From the NCBI GenBank assembly GCA_034766995.1, contig CM068315.1, positions 3,828,736-3,892,735 on the forward strand: a stretch of 64,000 nucleotides of DNA. Reading direction: 5' to 3'. Source of the DNA: Acanthacorydalis orientalis (Eukaryota; Arthropoda; Insecta; Megaloptera; Corydalidae). The notes beneath the pieces are model-generated. The model was given only the letters and a program-made list of their open reading frames with translations. It made no database searches and was not told where the DNA came from. A program made the position numbers and the translations under genes. Positions 48,637-63,189 of the stretch are shown here, one piece after another. The stretch's first letter is position 1. Every line of letters starts with the position of its first letter.

Positions 48637-48976
48637 TTAGGTGCTAGGAAAATAATAGCAGTTTTCGTTTCTTGAATTCTAACCTTAATTTTTTTCAATG
48701 AGTGTCATTTCATGATGTTCATGTTAATATCATTTTAAAGTGTATTTTTCGGTCGGTATTTTGGTAACATCTACTTTGGTTTCATTATTAGTTTTGCTTC
48801 AATTAGGGGATATTGGATTAAAAACGGAAAACAAGCAAATAAGAGCAAAATTTTTGAACGAGTTCAAAACAGGTGGTAAAGCAGTAGAAACTGCTCGTAA
48901 ACTAAACAGTGCTTTTGGTGCGGGTGCTGTTAAGGAACGTACGGTGTTATGGTGGTTCCTAAAATTTCGTGCCGGG
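48637..48976 (+). pseudogene. Mariner family D 5' half, HTH coding
   Basis: Begins with the TIR TTAGGTGCTAGGAAAATAAT. The frame reads ENKQIRAKFLNEFKTGGKAV, then ETARKLNSAFGAGAVKERTV and LWWFLKFRAG, the first mariner helix-turn-helix and the start of its linker. The ATG found in the 35.1 kb copy is ACG here. Similarity stops at about 48976 and the 3' part is lost. Confidence 0.8.
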
Positions 48977-48989
48977 TCACTCATGTGAC

Positions 48990-49579
48990 AGTGAGAAACA
49001 CATTAAAAAATTCGAGTAAAGAATATTTCTCACGACTACGATTCCCATATATCTGAGTCATTTATGAGTTTTATGGTGTGATCCAAACTACATTAAAGAA
49101 TAATTCCTCCATTTTTTACAAGAAGAATGATTATGTGATTAAAAATAAATTAGACATTTATAGAATCCGAGTGAATGTTTAATATTTAATAAAGGCTTTC
49201 ATACAGGGAATGAATTACATGTATACATGTTAAATCATTCTTTTTTAAAAAAGACCCTCAACAGTAATCCGAAGAATAGAACCAATATAAATAAAGCCTT
49301 TGTTCCAATTTAGCAACTCTTCCTGATAGATTCCTTAAATGAGAATATTTAAATTACAATTACTATTATTATACTTTAATCAAAATTATAAAAAATCATA
49401 ATTAATGGTATTGGTCCTGAACTCTTCATTTTAAGATAGATGTTCATTTCTTTCAATTTTGCGTATCAGTTACAATTTCTGTCTATCATTTAGGCGAATA
49501 CCATAAACGAATAACATAGAAATTTAAGCCTATTTTGCTTTAAAGTATGTCAATTTAGTATAAGATGATAACAGTCAAA

Positions 49580-49635
<56 letters not shown>

Positions 49636-49767
49636 TATATATATATATTAGTGTATCAATACTGATCAATCGATTTATCTTAGTTTTTCTGCAATTGAAG
49701 TGATTAGACTGAAATTAAATAAAAAATTCGAATTTATCTGAATCATACATTCTTTCTAATTTAATGA
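48990..49767. other. AT-rich noncoding stretch
   Basis: No gene. (TA)n at about 49585-49651. Confidence 0.55.
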
Positions 49768-49901
49768 CTAACCCGTTTCCTTATTCAGTGAGACTCATGA
49801 TACGGATTTCGGGCCAAACATGTAAAACACGAGTGAGACTCATGATATGGCTTGACTGTAGCACGCACTGTCGTGAATTAAATCATAAGGTAAGGGGTTA
49901 A
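49768..49901. mobile_element. Tiny piggyBac-type MITE
   Basis: The left end is CTAACCCGTTTCCTTAT and the reverse complement of the right end is TTAACCCCTTACCTTAT, with 14 of 17 matching bases. The right TTAA (49898-49901) is intact; the left is CTAA. Length is about 134 bp. Inside, GTGAGACTCATGATA occurs twice (49788 and 49832). Confidence 0.55.
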
Positions 49902-49926
49902 GTGATGATTTTGCTATAACCGAATG

Positions 49927-49973
<47 letters not shown>

Positions 49974-50359
49974 ATTGTATATAAAAGAATATAACTGAAA
50001 CGTTCCATTTTATTATATCTAAAATGTTTCTTTAATCGCGGCACTTGATTTACAGATATGTCGCCACCACACACTTCTCAACTCTCGTTATATGTGGATA
50101 TATTTATTTTACTCACGACGTATGTACACATAAGTGAAACTGTAAATTCTGTTATGAACACATCGTATAACAATTAATCTTGTCCTTCGAATAATAATAA
50201 AATATTTGAAATTTAACTAATCGTTCTACATTAAAGTTACAAAAAGGAACTGAACAACTAAAACGCATTTAATATATTGAAATATAAATAAAAAGGCACA
50301 ATAATACACTATATATTTAATGTAAACATTAAGTCCGACCACGCCAATGCGTATCCATT

Positions 50360-50364
<5 letters not shown>

Positions 50365-50425
<61 letters not shown>
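50365..50425. repeat. (TA)n microsatellite
   Basis: About 30 TA units. Other arrays nearby: about 49930-49968 and 50874-50942 (with TG). Confidence 0.95.
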
Positions 50426-50430
<5 letters not shown>

Positions 50431-50549
50431 AATAGAGAAAAGAGACAATCGAAACGTTGAGAGACAATCTTATCAATTTCAATATGAAATATTATGTTTT
50501 GTCTATAGGGTGTGTATGTATGTGTGAGTGTGTGTGTGTGTATGTTTGT

Positions 50550-50740
50550 ATGCCTCACGATAAATGTGAACGCTATTTCGTCTTAACGGACGAGGAAAAA
50601 AAAGCATACAACGAAACGATGATAAAATATTTAGTGGCAATGCGTATTCGAGATAATTCATTAGACAATCCGAAAAGAGCCGCCGACTGTCATTTATTTA
50701 ATGCGGAACAAAAGAAGTGCCGTCTTTTCATATCTCGCGC
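50550..50740 (+). CDS. Candidate coding exon, product unknown
   Basis: Directly after a (TG)n-rich tract, an ATG opens 63 codons plus 2 nt, ending at a GTAAGG donor (GCGC|GTAAGG). If it is not spliced, the frame stops at the TAA inside that donor. It reads MPHDKCERYFVLTDEEKKAY, then NETMIKYLVAMRIRDNSLDN, then PKRAADCHLFNAEQKKCRLF. It is charged, helix-rich and has three Cys (KCE, DCH, KCR). Codon choice is unlike the surrounding AT-rich DNA, so coding is likely. The family was not recognised. It lies inside the loop between the two arms of the inverted mariner pair, on the opposite strand to the 37-47 kb exons. The ATG could be internal to an exon whose acceptor is masked by the TG tract. Confidence 0.5.
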
Positions 50741-50744
50741 GTAA

Positions 50745-50870
50745 GGTCCAACTGTAATCTTGATTTAATGTGATTCACTTTATACATAAACACATATATC
50801 CTGTATGTGTATTTATACACAGGCAGATAAATATGGATATGCACGTATAAAGATGCATACTCATATACAC

Positions 50871-50943
<73 letters not shown>

Positions 50944-51398
50944 AATGAGTACAAACACATTTATGTGTGACAATGTGTAAATCACTTGTGAGTAAAAAAA
51001 TATAATAAATTAAATACAAACAAAAATAAAGTTAAGAAGTAATGACTCGTTTCAATATATCAGGGTGCTTAAATATTTTAAAAAGCATTATCACACCATG
51101 ACTGGAATTACTTGCAAGATCATGTACAATAATATAACGAGCGAATGTAATGTTTGCATGTAATTTTTGCTCTAAATATGTAATGTTCATAATCAGTTGT
51201 TCAATGATTCAATAATTAAAAGAAGAAAAAAATGATACCAGTCCAAGAGAGAATTTAAAATAATTCCAGTACTGTTTTATTGTTTTTTGACGGTTTAAAA
51301 AGTTTTTTTCTTAATCACTAGAAAACTGTGTTAGAGATTTGTCTCATCTGGTCTCTTGTTTTATTACTTTTGTATGTTTTCCTGTTTGTTTTTGTATA
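50745..51398. other. AT-rich noncoding stretch
   Basis: (TA)n(TG)n at about 50874-50942. No gene. Confidence 0.55.
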
Positions 51399-51981
51399 TT
51401 AGTTCGGTAGAAAAATAATTACGGTTTATAACCTTCAAATATATTTATTAATTTAAGACCTTCAAATATATAATTAATCATGTACATTTTTTAATTTAAG
51501 TGGTTTTAAGTTATCCAGAACTGTTGGACGACTAATTTTTAACTTTTGTGCAAGCTCTCGAATTGTTGTGCGTAGTTCTAATTCAGCTAACACAATCAGT
51601 TGGTTGTTATGAACTGAAGAAGGACATCCGTGACCTTCTTCATCTTATCCACAGAACGAAGTTTTTAGAATCACTATTCCATCGTATATTTTTTAACAGC
51701 ACTCACAACAAAAGCATAGTTTAGTTATGGAGCAGTTTCTGTTGCTTTAGCACCCGTTTTGAATTCATACAAAAAATTACTTTTATTTACTTATTTGTCA
51801 TCTTTAATTCAATAGCCCAATTTACATCAAAATTAATAATAAAACCAAAGTCGATATTACCAAAAAAAAAAATGCATTTTAAAATGATATTAACATAAAC
51901 ACAATGAAATGGAACTTTCCTTAAAAAAAATAAGGTTAGAATTCAAAAAACGAAAACTGCTATTATTTTCCTACCACCTAA
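51399..51981 (-). mobile_element. Mariner derivative with only the HTH region, family D, copy 3
   Basis: On the minus strand it starts TTAGGTGGTAGGAAAATAAT (51981) and ends at a 3' TIR (51399; TTAGTTCGGTAGAAAAATAA on the plus strand), 583 bp in all. It has a 5' leader, a degenerate HTH-coding region, and then directly the 3' terminal region (TTTGAAGG....AAACCGTAATT). The coding part has frameshifts and stops. The HTH-to-3'-end junction is that of the 34966-35513 copy. Confidence 0.8.
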
Positions 51982-52302
51982 TATGTCAATTGAGTATTAA
52001 AGACAGTATAAATATATTATTTATTATATTAAAAGTATGTAAAATAAATAAATAATTTGTCTCAGTCCCATTTTGAAGAGTAATTTATTGGTCCACTCCC
52101 ATATACATTCGTAGATCAGATTATGTGTCACTGAGCCAAATGCATGAATATTAAATCAAAGTCGATATTACCAAAATACAGACCAAACAATGCATTTTGA
52201 AATATTATTAACATGAGCACAATGGAATGACACTTTCATTTAAAGAAATAAGGTTAGAGTTCAGAAACCAAAAACCGTAATTATTTTTTCATCAACCAAA
52301 TA
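51982..52302 (-). mobile_element. Spacer plus solo mariner 5' end, arm 2 of an inverted pair
   Basis: In reverse complement, 52302-52155 is a family D 5' end (TTTGGTTGATGAAAAAATAA, then AAAGTGTCATTCCATTGTGC). 52155-51982 is the spacer CATGCATTTGGCTCAGTGAC...AAATTACTCTTCAAAATGGG, GACTGAGACAAATTATTTAT and ACTCAATTGACATATTAGGT, continuing into the next element. This is the arrangement of 48338-48636. Confidence 0.75.
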
Positions 52303-52773
52303 TTTAGAGAAAAATATATGAATAGCCTCTACAAATGAATGAATGGTTCATTTATTATATTTTTTTACGCTTTTTACAAAATATTACAAGTACAGTATTA
52401 ATTCAGAGAATCATCTCTCTTTTAGCTTAAATGAATCAAAAAAAATAAGTTAAAAAGTCTGTGTTTAACTAATCATGTCTGAATTCATAGTCACTCAATT
52501 CAAAAATTATTATATTAATTTAATATTAGAATACTGATTAAAAAAAACATTATAAATACAAAAATGTATATATTATAATATGTAATGAATATAAAAATGG
52601 AATACTGATGAATATGAATTAAGTTTAAATTTGCTTTCAATTCATCAATGGTCAACTAGGTAGATAGGAAAAAATTTAAGTATTTGAATATGTGAACAGT
52701 TTCATAAAAACATGTCATGTCACCATCAGTCTCAAATTCTCTCTCTTTTTTGATAACTCTCTCTCTCTCTCCC
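52303..52773. other. AT-rich noncoding stretch
   Basis: No gene-like signal. Ends in a (TC)n tract leading into a long TA array. Confidence 0.55.
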
Positions 52774-56328
<3,555 letters not shown>

Positions 56329-56330
56329 TA

Positions 56331-57615
56331 CGAGAGAGGTACGAAGAGTGACTTGGTTCTATATTAGAGACAACAGCTTTAGTTTTAAAGTTTACTTTAG
56401 TTTTGAACATAATCCTCTTGAAGCTCAAAATGCATTTACGAATAAGTATCGCCGGCGTTCAATTTCCTCCCAGAAGAAGGTTTCTTCAAGATTGTCAAAA
56501 CAGCTATTTGAGGTCTCTACTGCCTCTTCATTCGACACAAATCTCTTTCCAACCAGAAATAATTTGAGTTTCGGGAAAGAATAAATCTGTGGAAATTAGA
56601 TTATGTGAATATAATGGATGCGGACCGATTTCAAACTTCAATTCGACCATTTTTTCCTGAGCGACCATGCTTGATTGAGATGATCCATTTTCATGGTTAA
56701 ACAACACTTTTTTTCTATACCATTTCGGTTTTTCCGCAATCGTTGCCTTCAACTTCTCCAAAAGCGTTGCATTGGCCATTAACTGTTTTTCTCTTCTGAA
56801 GATAATCTATCAAGAGAATTCCTTTTGCATTCCAGAAAAATGACGCCATCACTTTTCTAGTCAAGAGAACTGTGTTTTTCTTACTCGGATCCATTTCACA
56901 GCGTTCAGTTCACTGTTTTGATTGCGTTTTCGATTTTGGTGTGTAATAGTGAATCTAAGTCTCATTTATGGTCACAAAACGCTGCTTGTAATCCGATGGA
57001 TTCTTCTCAAACAGTTGCAAGAACTCGGTTGATGTTTTCGTATGAATTCGTAATGCAGTGAGCAAACGTGGCATCCATCTGACAGAAAGTTTTTTCATAA
57101 TAGAATTCATTATGCAAAATGAAACCCTTTCACTCAGTTGAGATGCCTAAAATTTCTGTTATCTTGCTTCCTTTTATTCACTGATAGGATAAAATCATAT
57201 CATGGACTTTGTAGATGATTTCTAGCTTGAAAGCTGTTCTCGAGCCTTCTGAGCGTGGTGTATCTTCGATGCTGGTGTATCTATCTTGTTCTGTCACGTT
57301 TAAATTCATTCTCCCAAAGTCGAACGGTTCGGTATGAAGGACAAGATTCACCCACTGTAGGAAATATCTTCTCATGGATTTCTTTCACTGGTTTCCCTTT
57401 CAATAATATGAGCTGAATCACACCACACATTCCGATTTTATCCATTTTGCACTTTCGCACAAAACGCTCGTGTTGAAACAACTGCCAAACGAAGAATTCA
57501 TGGCGGAATTACTTATAACTTCGCATGCGTTACTAAAATGGATGGAACTATATGAAAACATATACGCTCTCCCTCAATATCTAGACGAAACAAGTTACTC
57601 CTCAAACTGCCCTCG
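56331..57615 (-). mobile_element. Full-length but dead mariner
   Basis: TA dinucleotides flank both ends (56329-56330 and 57616-57617). The plus-strand left terminus is CGAGAGAGGTACGAAGAGTG; the reverse complement of the right is CGAGGGCAGTTTGAGGAGTA, the CGAGGGxxGTTTGAxxAGT form of a known mariner terminus type. The 1,285-bp length is that of an intact mariner, so no large deletion has occurred. It sits beside a long TA array. Confidence 0.85.
56390..57445 (-). pseudogene. Mariner transposase, frameshifted
   Basis: From an ATG at 57445 the minus strand reads MDKIGMCGVIQLILLKGKPV, an HTH region, then RLLTALRIHTK, a QRFVTINETQIHYYTPKSK block (normally VTxDETWIHxYTPExK; the catalytic D is N and W is Q), KVMASFFWNAKGILLIDYL, KKVLFNHENGSSQS (normally FHQDNAPxH; the second Asp is gone) and IGPHPLYSHNLISTDLFFPE (normally YSPDLAPSDFFLF). 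Each step needs frameshifts, and at least two catalytic residues are replaced, so it cannot be active. Confidence 0.85.
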
Positions 57616-57640
57616 TATATTATATATATATATGTATATG

Positions 57641-57685
<45 letters not shown>

Positions 57686-57710
57686 ATAATATATATATAT
57701 ATATGTATGT

Positions 57711-57747
<37 letters not shown>

Positions 57748-57779
57748 ATGTATATATATATATATATATACACACATAT
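57616..57779. repeat. Compound (TA)n microsatellite
   Basis: TA runs with GTATG and TATGTG interruptions, starting at the TA target site of the adjacent mariner. The GTATGTATATAATATATATA motif is repeated twice. Confidence 0.9.
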
Positions 57780-58357
57780 AGTCTGAAATCTTCAAGATGT
57801 CTATTAAATATGTAATATATGAAATTAAAACGTTATTATGAAAATATTTGTTCTATTTTGTTGAGCGGTTCTTATTTAATTATTGTATAATTATGTGTAC
57901 AGAAAATGTACAATTTCGAGACATGATAAAGAGAGTAACAATTGTCGTAAGTACAAAACAAACACATTACGTGTCCAACAAAATGGAACATTTTTAAAAA
58001 AACGTCCGTTTTAATACGTCGTCCGCATGAAATCTTATTTATTGAATAAATAAAATTAATTAATACTGTATGTATTGTGGACGATTCCCTTACGTACGTG
58101 TATTCGAAGTTATTGCCTCATTTAATTTATCAGATCATGGCGTGGCCATTGTAAATATATCTAGTGGATAAAATTGACAATTATGTACAATTTAATGCAT
58201 TTGTGCCGTTAGGAGACATAAATCCTGACAACGTGCCCTTGAATAGCAATTACTATTTTTCATTGAATATGAAATAATCATGTAATGAATCTGTCATTTC
58301 CCATATCTTGCTTATAAAACTAGCATGCAATGCTGGTAATTACAATTATGTTTCTAT

Positions 58358-58403
<46 letters not shown>

Positions 58404-58659
58404 GCTTCTTTATTAAATAATGTGGGTCACTACAAAAGAAGATAATCATATTTCCAATGAAATTATTCTTTGTAAAATGTATATTCGATAATAATAAATA
58501 TGATTTTAAGATAACGTTGTACACAGTTGAATTGTGTTATATTTTCTTTCTTGAAAAAAAAATACTTTAAATAAAGGTTAATTGATGTATAATTATCGTT
58601 CTTTATTTAAGGTATGTTTAATTAAATAAGATATGATCACACCATATATATATATAGAG

Positions 58660-58693
<34 letters not shown>
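57780..58693. other. Noncoding stretch, partly complex
   Basis: About 57990-58340 is notably non-repetitive and less AT-biased (for example TCATGGCGTGGCCATTGTAA, with the palindrome ATGGC-GT-GGCCAT). No splice-bounded frame was found; it could be a conserved noncoding element. (TA)n at about 58363-58400 and 58666-58695. Confidence 0.4.
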
Positions 58694-58697
<4 letters not shown>

Positions 58698-59901
58698 TCA
58701 GTGTCAAAGTTCATATACAATTTGAAATTGAAACTCAGGCGATTATTTTTTGCAGAAAACGCTTTCATTTATCAATAATGTATTCATCACTGTTTCTTGC
58801 AATCATTTTTCAACGTTCAGGCAATTACTGGATTCCTCGATTGTAAAAGTTGCGCGGTTTCTCGGCAAAAAAGGCAGTGTGGTGGTTTTTGACGACCTCT
58901 ACGGTGTCAATTTTTTCCATTGTAAACTTTTCTGCAGCGATCGAAACAAACGATAATCTGAAGGTGCAATGTCCTGAGAATACGATGGTTGCGACATGAT
59001 TTTCCATTTCAACTGCATCAGTTTTTGCAGAGTCAGTTTTTCTGTATGTGTTTTTGCGTTGTCGTGGTGGAAGATGACGCCCTTGTGATTGGCCAAAATC
59101 GGACGCTTTTCTTAATTGCTGCGTTAGTTTGGTTAGTTGTTGAGAATACTTTTCCTTAGTAATCGTTTCACTCAGTGGGAGCAGTTCAAAATAAACAACA
59201 CCTGTGCAATCCCACCAAACACACAGCAACACCTTTATCTGAGGTGACTGGTTCTGCCCCTTCATTCACTTGTTTCCACGTTTATCAACATCGACCTTTG
59301 TTATAAAGGATCTATTTCTCATCACCAGTCACCAATCGATCCAAAAAAGCTATCTGTTGAGGCGTCCAAGTAAAAAAACTGCTCAAGAGATGCGATCAAA
59401 CTTGTTTTTTTTTCGTGCGGCACCCACGTATCGAGCTTCAACGCAAACTCCAGTTTCTTTAAATACCGAAAAGCAGTCGATATGTCAAAGTCTAGTGCCT
59501 CATCAACCTCTTCTGTCAAAAGTCGTGAGTTATTGTCAACTAGAGCCGGGCTTAGCCGTCCACAGTGAGGTTGATCTTCGAGGTTAAAATCACCAAGTCG
59601 AAATTAAGCAAACCATTTCTTCAAGGCTAGAATTGATGGTGCATAGTCAAAATAAACCTCACAAATATTTTTCTTTGCCGCTCCAATGGTTACTCCTTTC
59701 CAAAACTCGTACAACATAAAGTGACAAATGTATATCTTTTCGTTGTCCATTTTTAAAAAAAATTCTTACACACAAATCAAATCGAAAATAATGGGTCTGA
59801 TGCTCAAATGACATCTGTGACTGTTACCTTTCAAACGATACATAATGTGCATACATTTCAATCACGAGCGCCACCATACGGCACTCTTAACACCACCTAT
59901 T
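58694..59901 (-). mobile_element. Near full-length dead mariner, second type
   Basis: The plus-strand left end is GGTCAGTGTCAAAGTTCATA; the reverse complement of the right end is ATAGGTGGTGTTAAGAGTGC. These share a GGT..GTGT.AA core but are diverged. Length of about 1.2 kb fits a complete mariner. Ends are approximate because TA-rich sequence borders both. Confidence 0.7.
58720..59750 (-). pseudogene. Mariner transposase, stops and frameshifts
   Basis: From an ATG at 59750: MDNEKIYICHFMLYEFWKGV, then KKNICEVY and WFA-stop-FRLGDFNLED (the HTH linker WFxxFRxGDFxLED), WVPHE, a RLVTGDEK-stop-ILYN block (W of GDEKW mutated to a stop), LLCVWWDCTGVVYFELL, GVIFHHDNAKTHTEK with the second Asp, and QPSYSQDIAPSDYRLFRSLQ with the third. 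All three catalytic Asp codons survive, so this is the least decayed catalytic core of the window; activity is still excluded by stops and frameshifts. Confidence 0.85.
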
Positions 59902-59904
59902 GTA

Positions 59905-61340
59905 TCATATACGAATTTTTGCATTAATCCAATATATATATATAATAAATATACGAGTATGAGTATATTCTGTTAACTCATTTATTATTAACCCCTTGTA
60001 CTGAAATGACAAGTCGAGCTCGTCGTGATCTTTCTATACCAAAGTTGGCAATGACGAGCGGTACTCGTCAAGAATGTTTAAATTGTATGCATGGGCAAAA
60101 TTTCCTACCAATAATTTGCATTAGAAGGTGTTAATAATCAATATAAGGTTGATCTATGATATCTTTACTCTAGAATTGATAAAAAAATACATTTTATTTG
60201 AATTAATTATTAATAATTTTAAAGTAAAAACGTTAATAAAATTTTTTATAATAATACGCCTAAATAATGAAAATCATTAGATGCACGCGCTTTATTTATT
60301 TTTCATAAGTAAAAGTTGTATCAGATATTCAGAATAGATGTACAATATTTACAGATATTATACAAAATTTCTAATAATTTTTAAACCAAATGACATACAT
60401 GTACACAAACTTAAATAGATTAATACTTGAATTTATAGATGATTACCGTTTTCCAAAACGGCATTTAATTAGAGATAAATGCTAAAAATTTTATATTTCG
60501 AATTAATAAATCAGTTACAAACAAAATAATATATTAAACAGTTAATAAGATATCGAATATCAGAATTGAATAAATAAAGTGTAAACGTTTGAACATACGA
60601 TTCAGCAAGTGATTTGTGGTTTCCTCAAACAAATAATTATTCATACAGTTTTAACCTAAAGGAAATTCTTACATAATTTATTTTATTACATACACATAAT
60701 TTTGCTCGTATTTGTTAATTATTATTATTGCGATTTTTTAGCTAAGGAAGTCACAAATCTACGACAAAACATGTGCAGTTATTTAAATTTATATTTTTAA
60801 ATACAGATTTGATATAACATTTATTGAAATTAAAAACATTCATTCAAAAGTATCGAATAGTGTTTTTTACATAAATTGCAAATTATTTTGTGTCATTTTA
60901 TGTTTTATTATGAAATTTGTAAAGTATAAATTATTAATTTTGAATTATATTTGATTTTATTTCCTCTAAGATAAAATGTATTAAATATGATGATGACTAT
61001 TAAATTATATATATATATATATGTAATACAATATAAACTTTTTATTTAAAAAATAATTCTATTATCAATGTACATAATTAAGATAATTCAAACAAGACTT
61101 AATGAGTAACATTAATCAATTACAAGTAATAATTATGTAAAAAATATATGTTTGTTGCAGCAGGTATAAGTAATAATTAAAATAATTAATTTATGTAATT
61201 TTAAAATTATAGCCGAAGAAAACGATTATAATTGCATGTATCACGAGTTCAAGGATAGGCAAGTAAATGAATAAAAAATAATTAAAACTAATAATTAATA
61301 TAAAACGTATACATTTATGAAAAGAATATGAATCTAAACC
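59905..61340. other. AT-rich noncoding stretch
   Basis: TTAACCCCTTGTACTGAAAT at 59990 followed by CGAGCTCGTCGTGATC looks like a piggyBac-type terminus, but no partner was found. The remainder is featureless apart from short TA runs. Confidence 0.5.
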
Positions 61341-61406
61341 AGAGACGCATCCAGGGAGGGGGTCAAGGGACACTGTCTAAAGTGAAAGTCTATCCAAAAA
61401 AATTGT
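61341..61406. mobile_element. Possible hAT-like terminus
   Basis: CCAGAGACGCATCCAGGGAG, then GGGGTCAAGGG, resembles the G-rich ends of hAT elements (CAGxGxCGxATCCAGGG). No inverted partner was seen. It runs into a mariner stub within 40 bp. Confidence 0.35.
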
Positions 61407-61640
61407 ACTTGAGACGAGAGCCTTGAAGATAAAGAATGTCGCGGGCGTACTTCTTAAGTTGATAACTATCAACTGAAGGTGTTAGTTTAATCAGAACTGC
61501 ATACAACGATTGGACAGCTTGCACAAAATTTAAGCGTTAGTCATCCAACAGTTCTAAACCACTTGAAACCACTTAAATTTAAAAATGTATATAAATTTAA
61601 AGGTCATAAACTACAATTATTTTTCGACCAATCAAACATA
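61407..61640 (+). mobile_element. 3' part of mariner derivative, family D, copy 4
   Basis: Matches the second half of 34966-35513: GACGAGAGCCTTGAAGAT, a decayed RELAQKSGVSYPTVL-type helix-turn-helix (here GQLAQNLSVSHPTVLNHL), TTTAAAGGTCATAAACTACA, and a 3' TIR whose reverse complement is TGATTGGTCGAAAAATAATT. The 5' part is missing. Confidence 0.75.
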
Positions 61641-61893
61641 TTTTTAACATTGTATTTTTCTACGTTAATTTTTATAATTTTTTCCAATAAAAAAACTACG
61701 ACATATATTTTACTCCGATTATTCGTGTGTAAAATTTGTTAATTTCTATTATTTGTTAGTGAGTTAGCGGGTGGGGGAGACTTACCCCCTTCTTGGGAGA
61801 GTAGAGCAGCTAACGGAGCTCCGTAGAATAAAAGAATGTGTGCATATATATAACATATATACATAAATATATATACATGCAAATATAAATATA

Positions 61894-61970
<77 letters not shown>

Positions 61971-61973
61971 ATG

Positions 61974-62017
<44 letters not shown>

Positions 62018-62059
62018 TTCATTACATTTTCGATAAACCCTTTAAAATCGTTTAATGAA

Positions 62060-62099
<40 letters not shown>

Positions 62100-62256
62100 T
62101 CAAAGCCATATCATAATCATACTCAGAGTTCGACGATCCAATACAAAAAAAAATTCATTCCAATTTGTAATTTAAATGCTCCAGTGATTTTCATTTCTGT
62201 ACAATTTCAATGATTTTTTTGTTTTCTTTTTCTTTTTTTTGTTTATTATCATGTGA

Positions 62257-62312
<56 letters not shown>

Positions 62313-62550
62313 TAAATTTCAAATTGAAATAAATAACGGTGCAGTGCAGTGAAAAGTACAAAAATTATCCATTTATCTCAAAATAGTGTACATTTCTAAT
62401 CTAGTTCACACGCTATTAAAAATTGTGATATACAAGGAGATATAATCCATAAAAATAGAGTACACATTTCCCTTCACCCATCGTTCCGAAATACGCACAT
62501 ATTCCGTTAAATATTGCAGGTAAAAATAGTTTGTTAATTACATTTCTCAC
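61641..62550. other. AT-rich stretch with long microsatellites
   Basis: A short GC-richer patch at about 61760-61830 (GAGACTTACCCCCTTCTTGG) has no recognised identity. Compound (TA)n arrays cover about 61870-62012, with more at about 62064-62096 and 62259-62308. Confidence 0.5.
61870..62012. repeat. Compound (TA)n array
   Basis: TA runs separated by GTATG interruptions (61924, 61962 and 61970), about 140 bp in all. Confidence 0.9.
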
Positions 62551-62709
62551 GTTAGTATTGTGCTTCTGAAATGAACAAAAGTCGAAGGACGCACACATCT
62601 TTAAAACTCCTGTGTGTGACATACTGACCAGACCGGACTCGTGCACGACCAGACAATGTGTCGGGCCTGTGTCCGCCAGTGGATGTGCTCTAATCGCGAT
62701 GGGCGACCA
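62551..62709 (-). CDS. Candidate internal exon, strand ambiguous
   Basis: An island of balanced composition. On the minus strand, an acceptor-like CCTTTAAG and a good donor (AAC|GTGAGA) bound 53 whole codons with no stop, including ADTGPTHCLVVHESGLVSMS. On the plus strand, 45 whole codons (62582-62716) end at an AAAG|GTACAT donor and read TPVCDILTRPDSCTTRQCVG, then PVSASGCALIAMGDHLK, a Cys-spaced stretch that also looks like protein, but its acceptor is poor. The minus strand is slightly preferred because of its splice sites and because most other islands read that way. No family was recognised. Confidence 0.4.
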
Positions 62710-62719
62710 CTTAAAGGTA

Positions 62720-63121
62720 CATTTTGTGCATTGTGATGCAAATAACATATTTCGTTTTTAGGCCAGGTGTACCGTTTCAGACCTAGGGAATATACATATT
62801 CTCGATTATATTATACATGTACGCTTGTGTGTGTGTGTAGAGAGACGAACATAGACACTGTGCTGGGTTCGGACAAAGAATTAATTTTGAATCAATCTTT
62901 TTGTTTTCCTTTTTGTTTGATACTGTCATATTTATTTATACGCATATATAATTTATCTGTTATGAGAATATTTCTCTCCTGAACCTTTTATTGTACGAAA
63001 GAATTGTATATAATTATGAGCAGCTGTTTTATGTTTAATTTTAATCCAGTAGATAAACATAGCTTTGACATGTACTTTTTCAATTAACATACTAGTTACA
63101 CACTAACACATAAGCTCCCTT

Positions 63122-63189
<68 letters not shown>

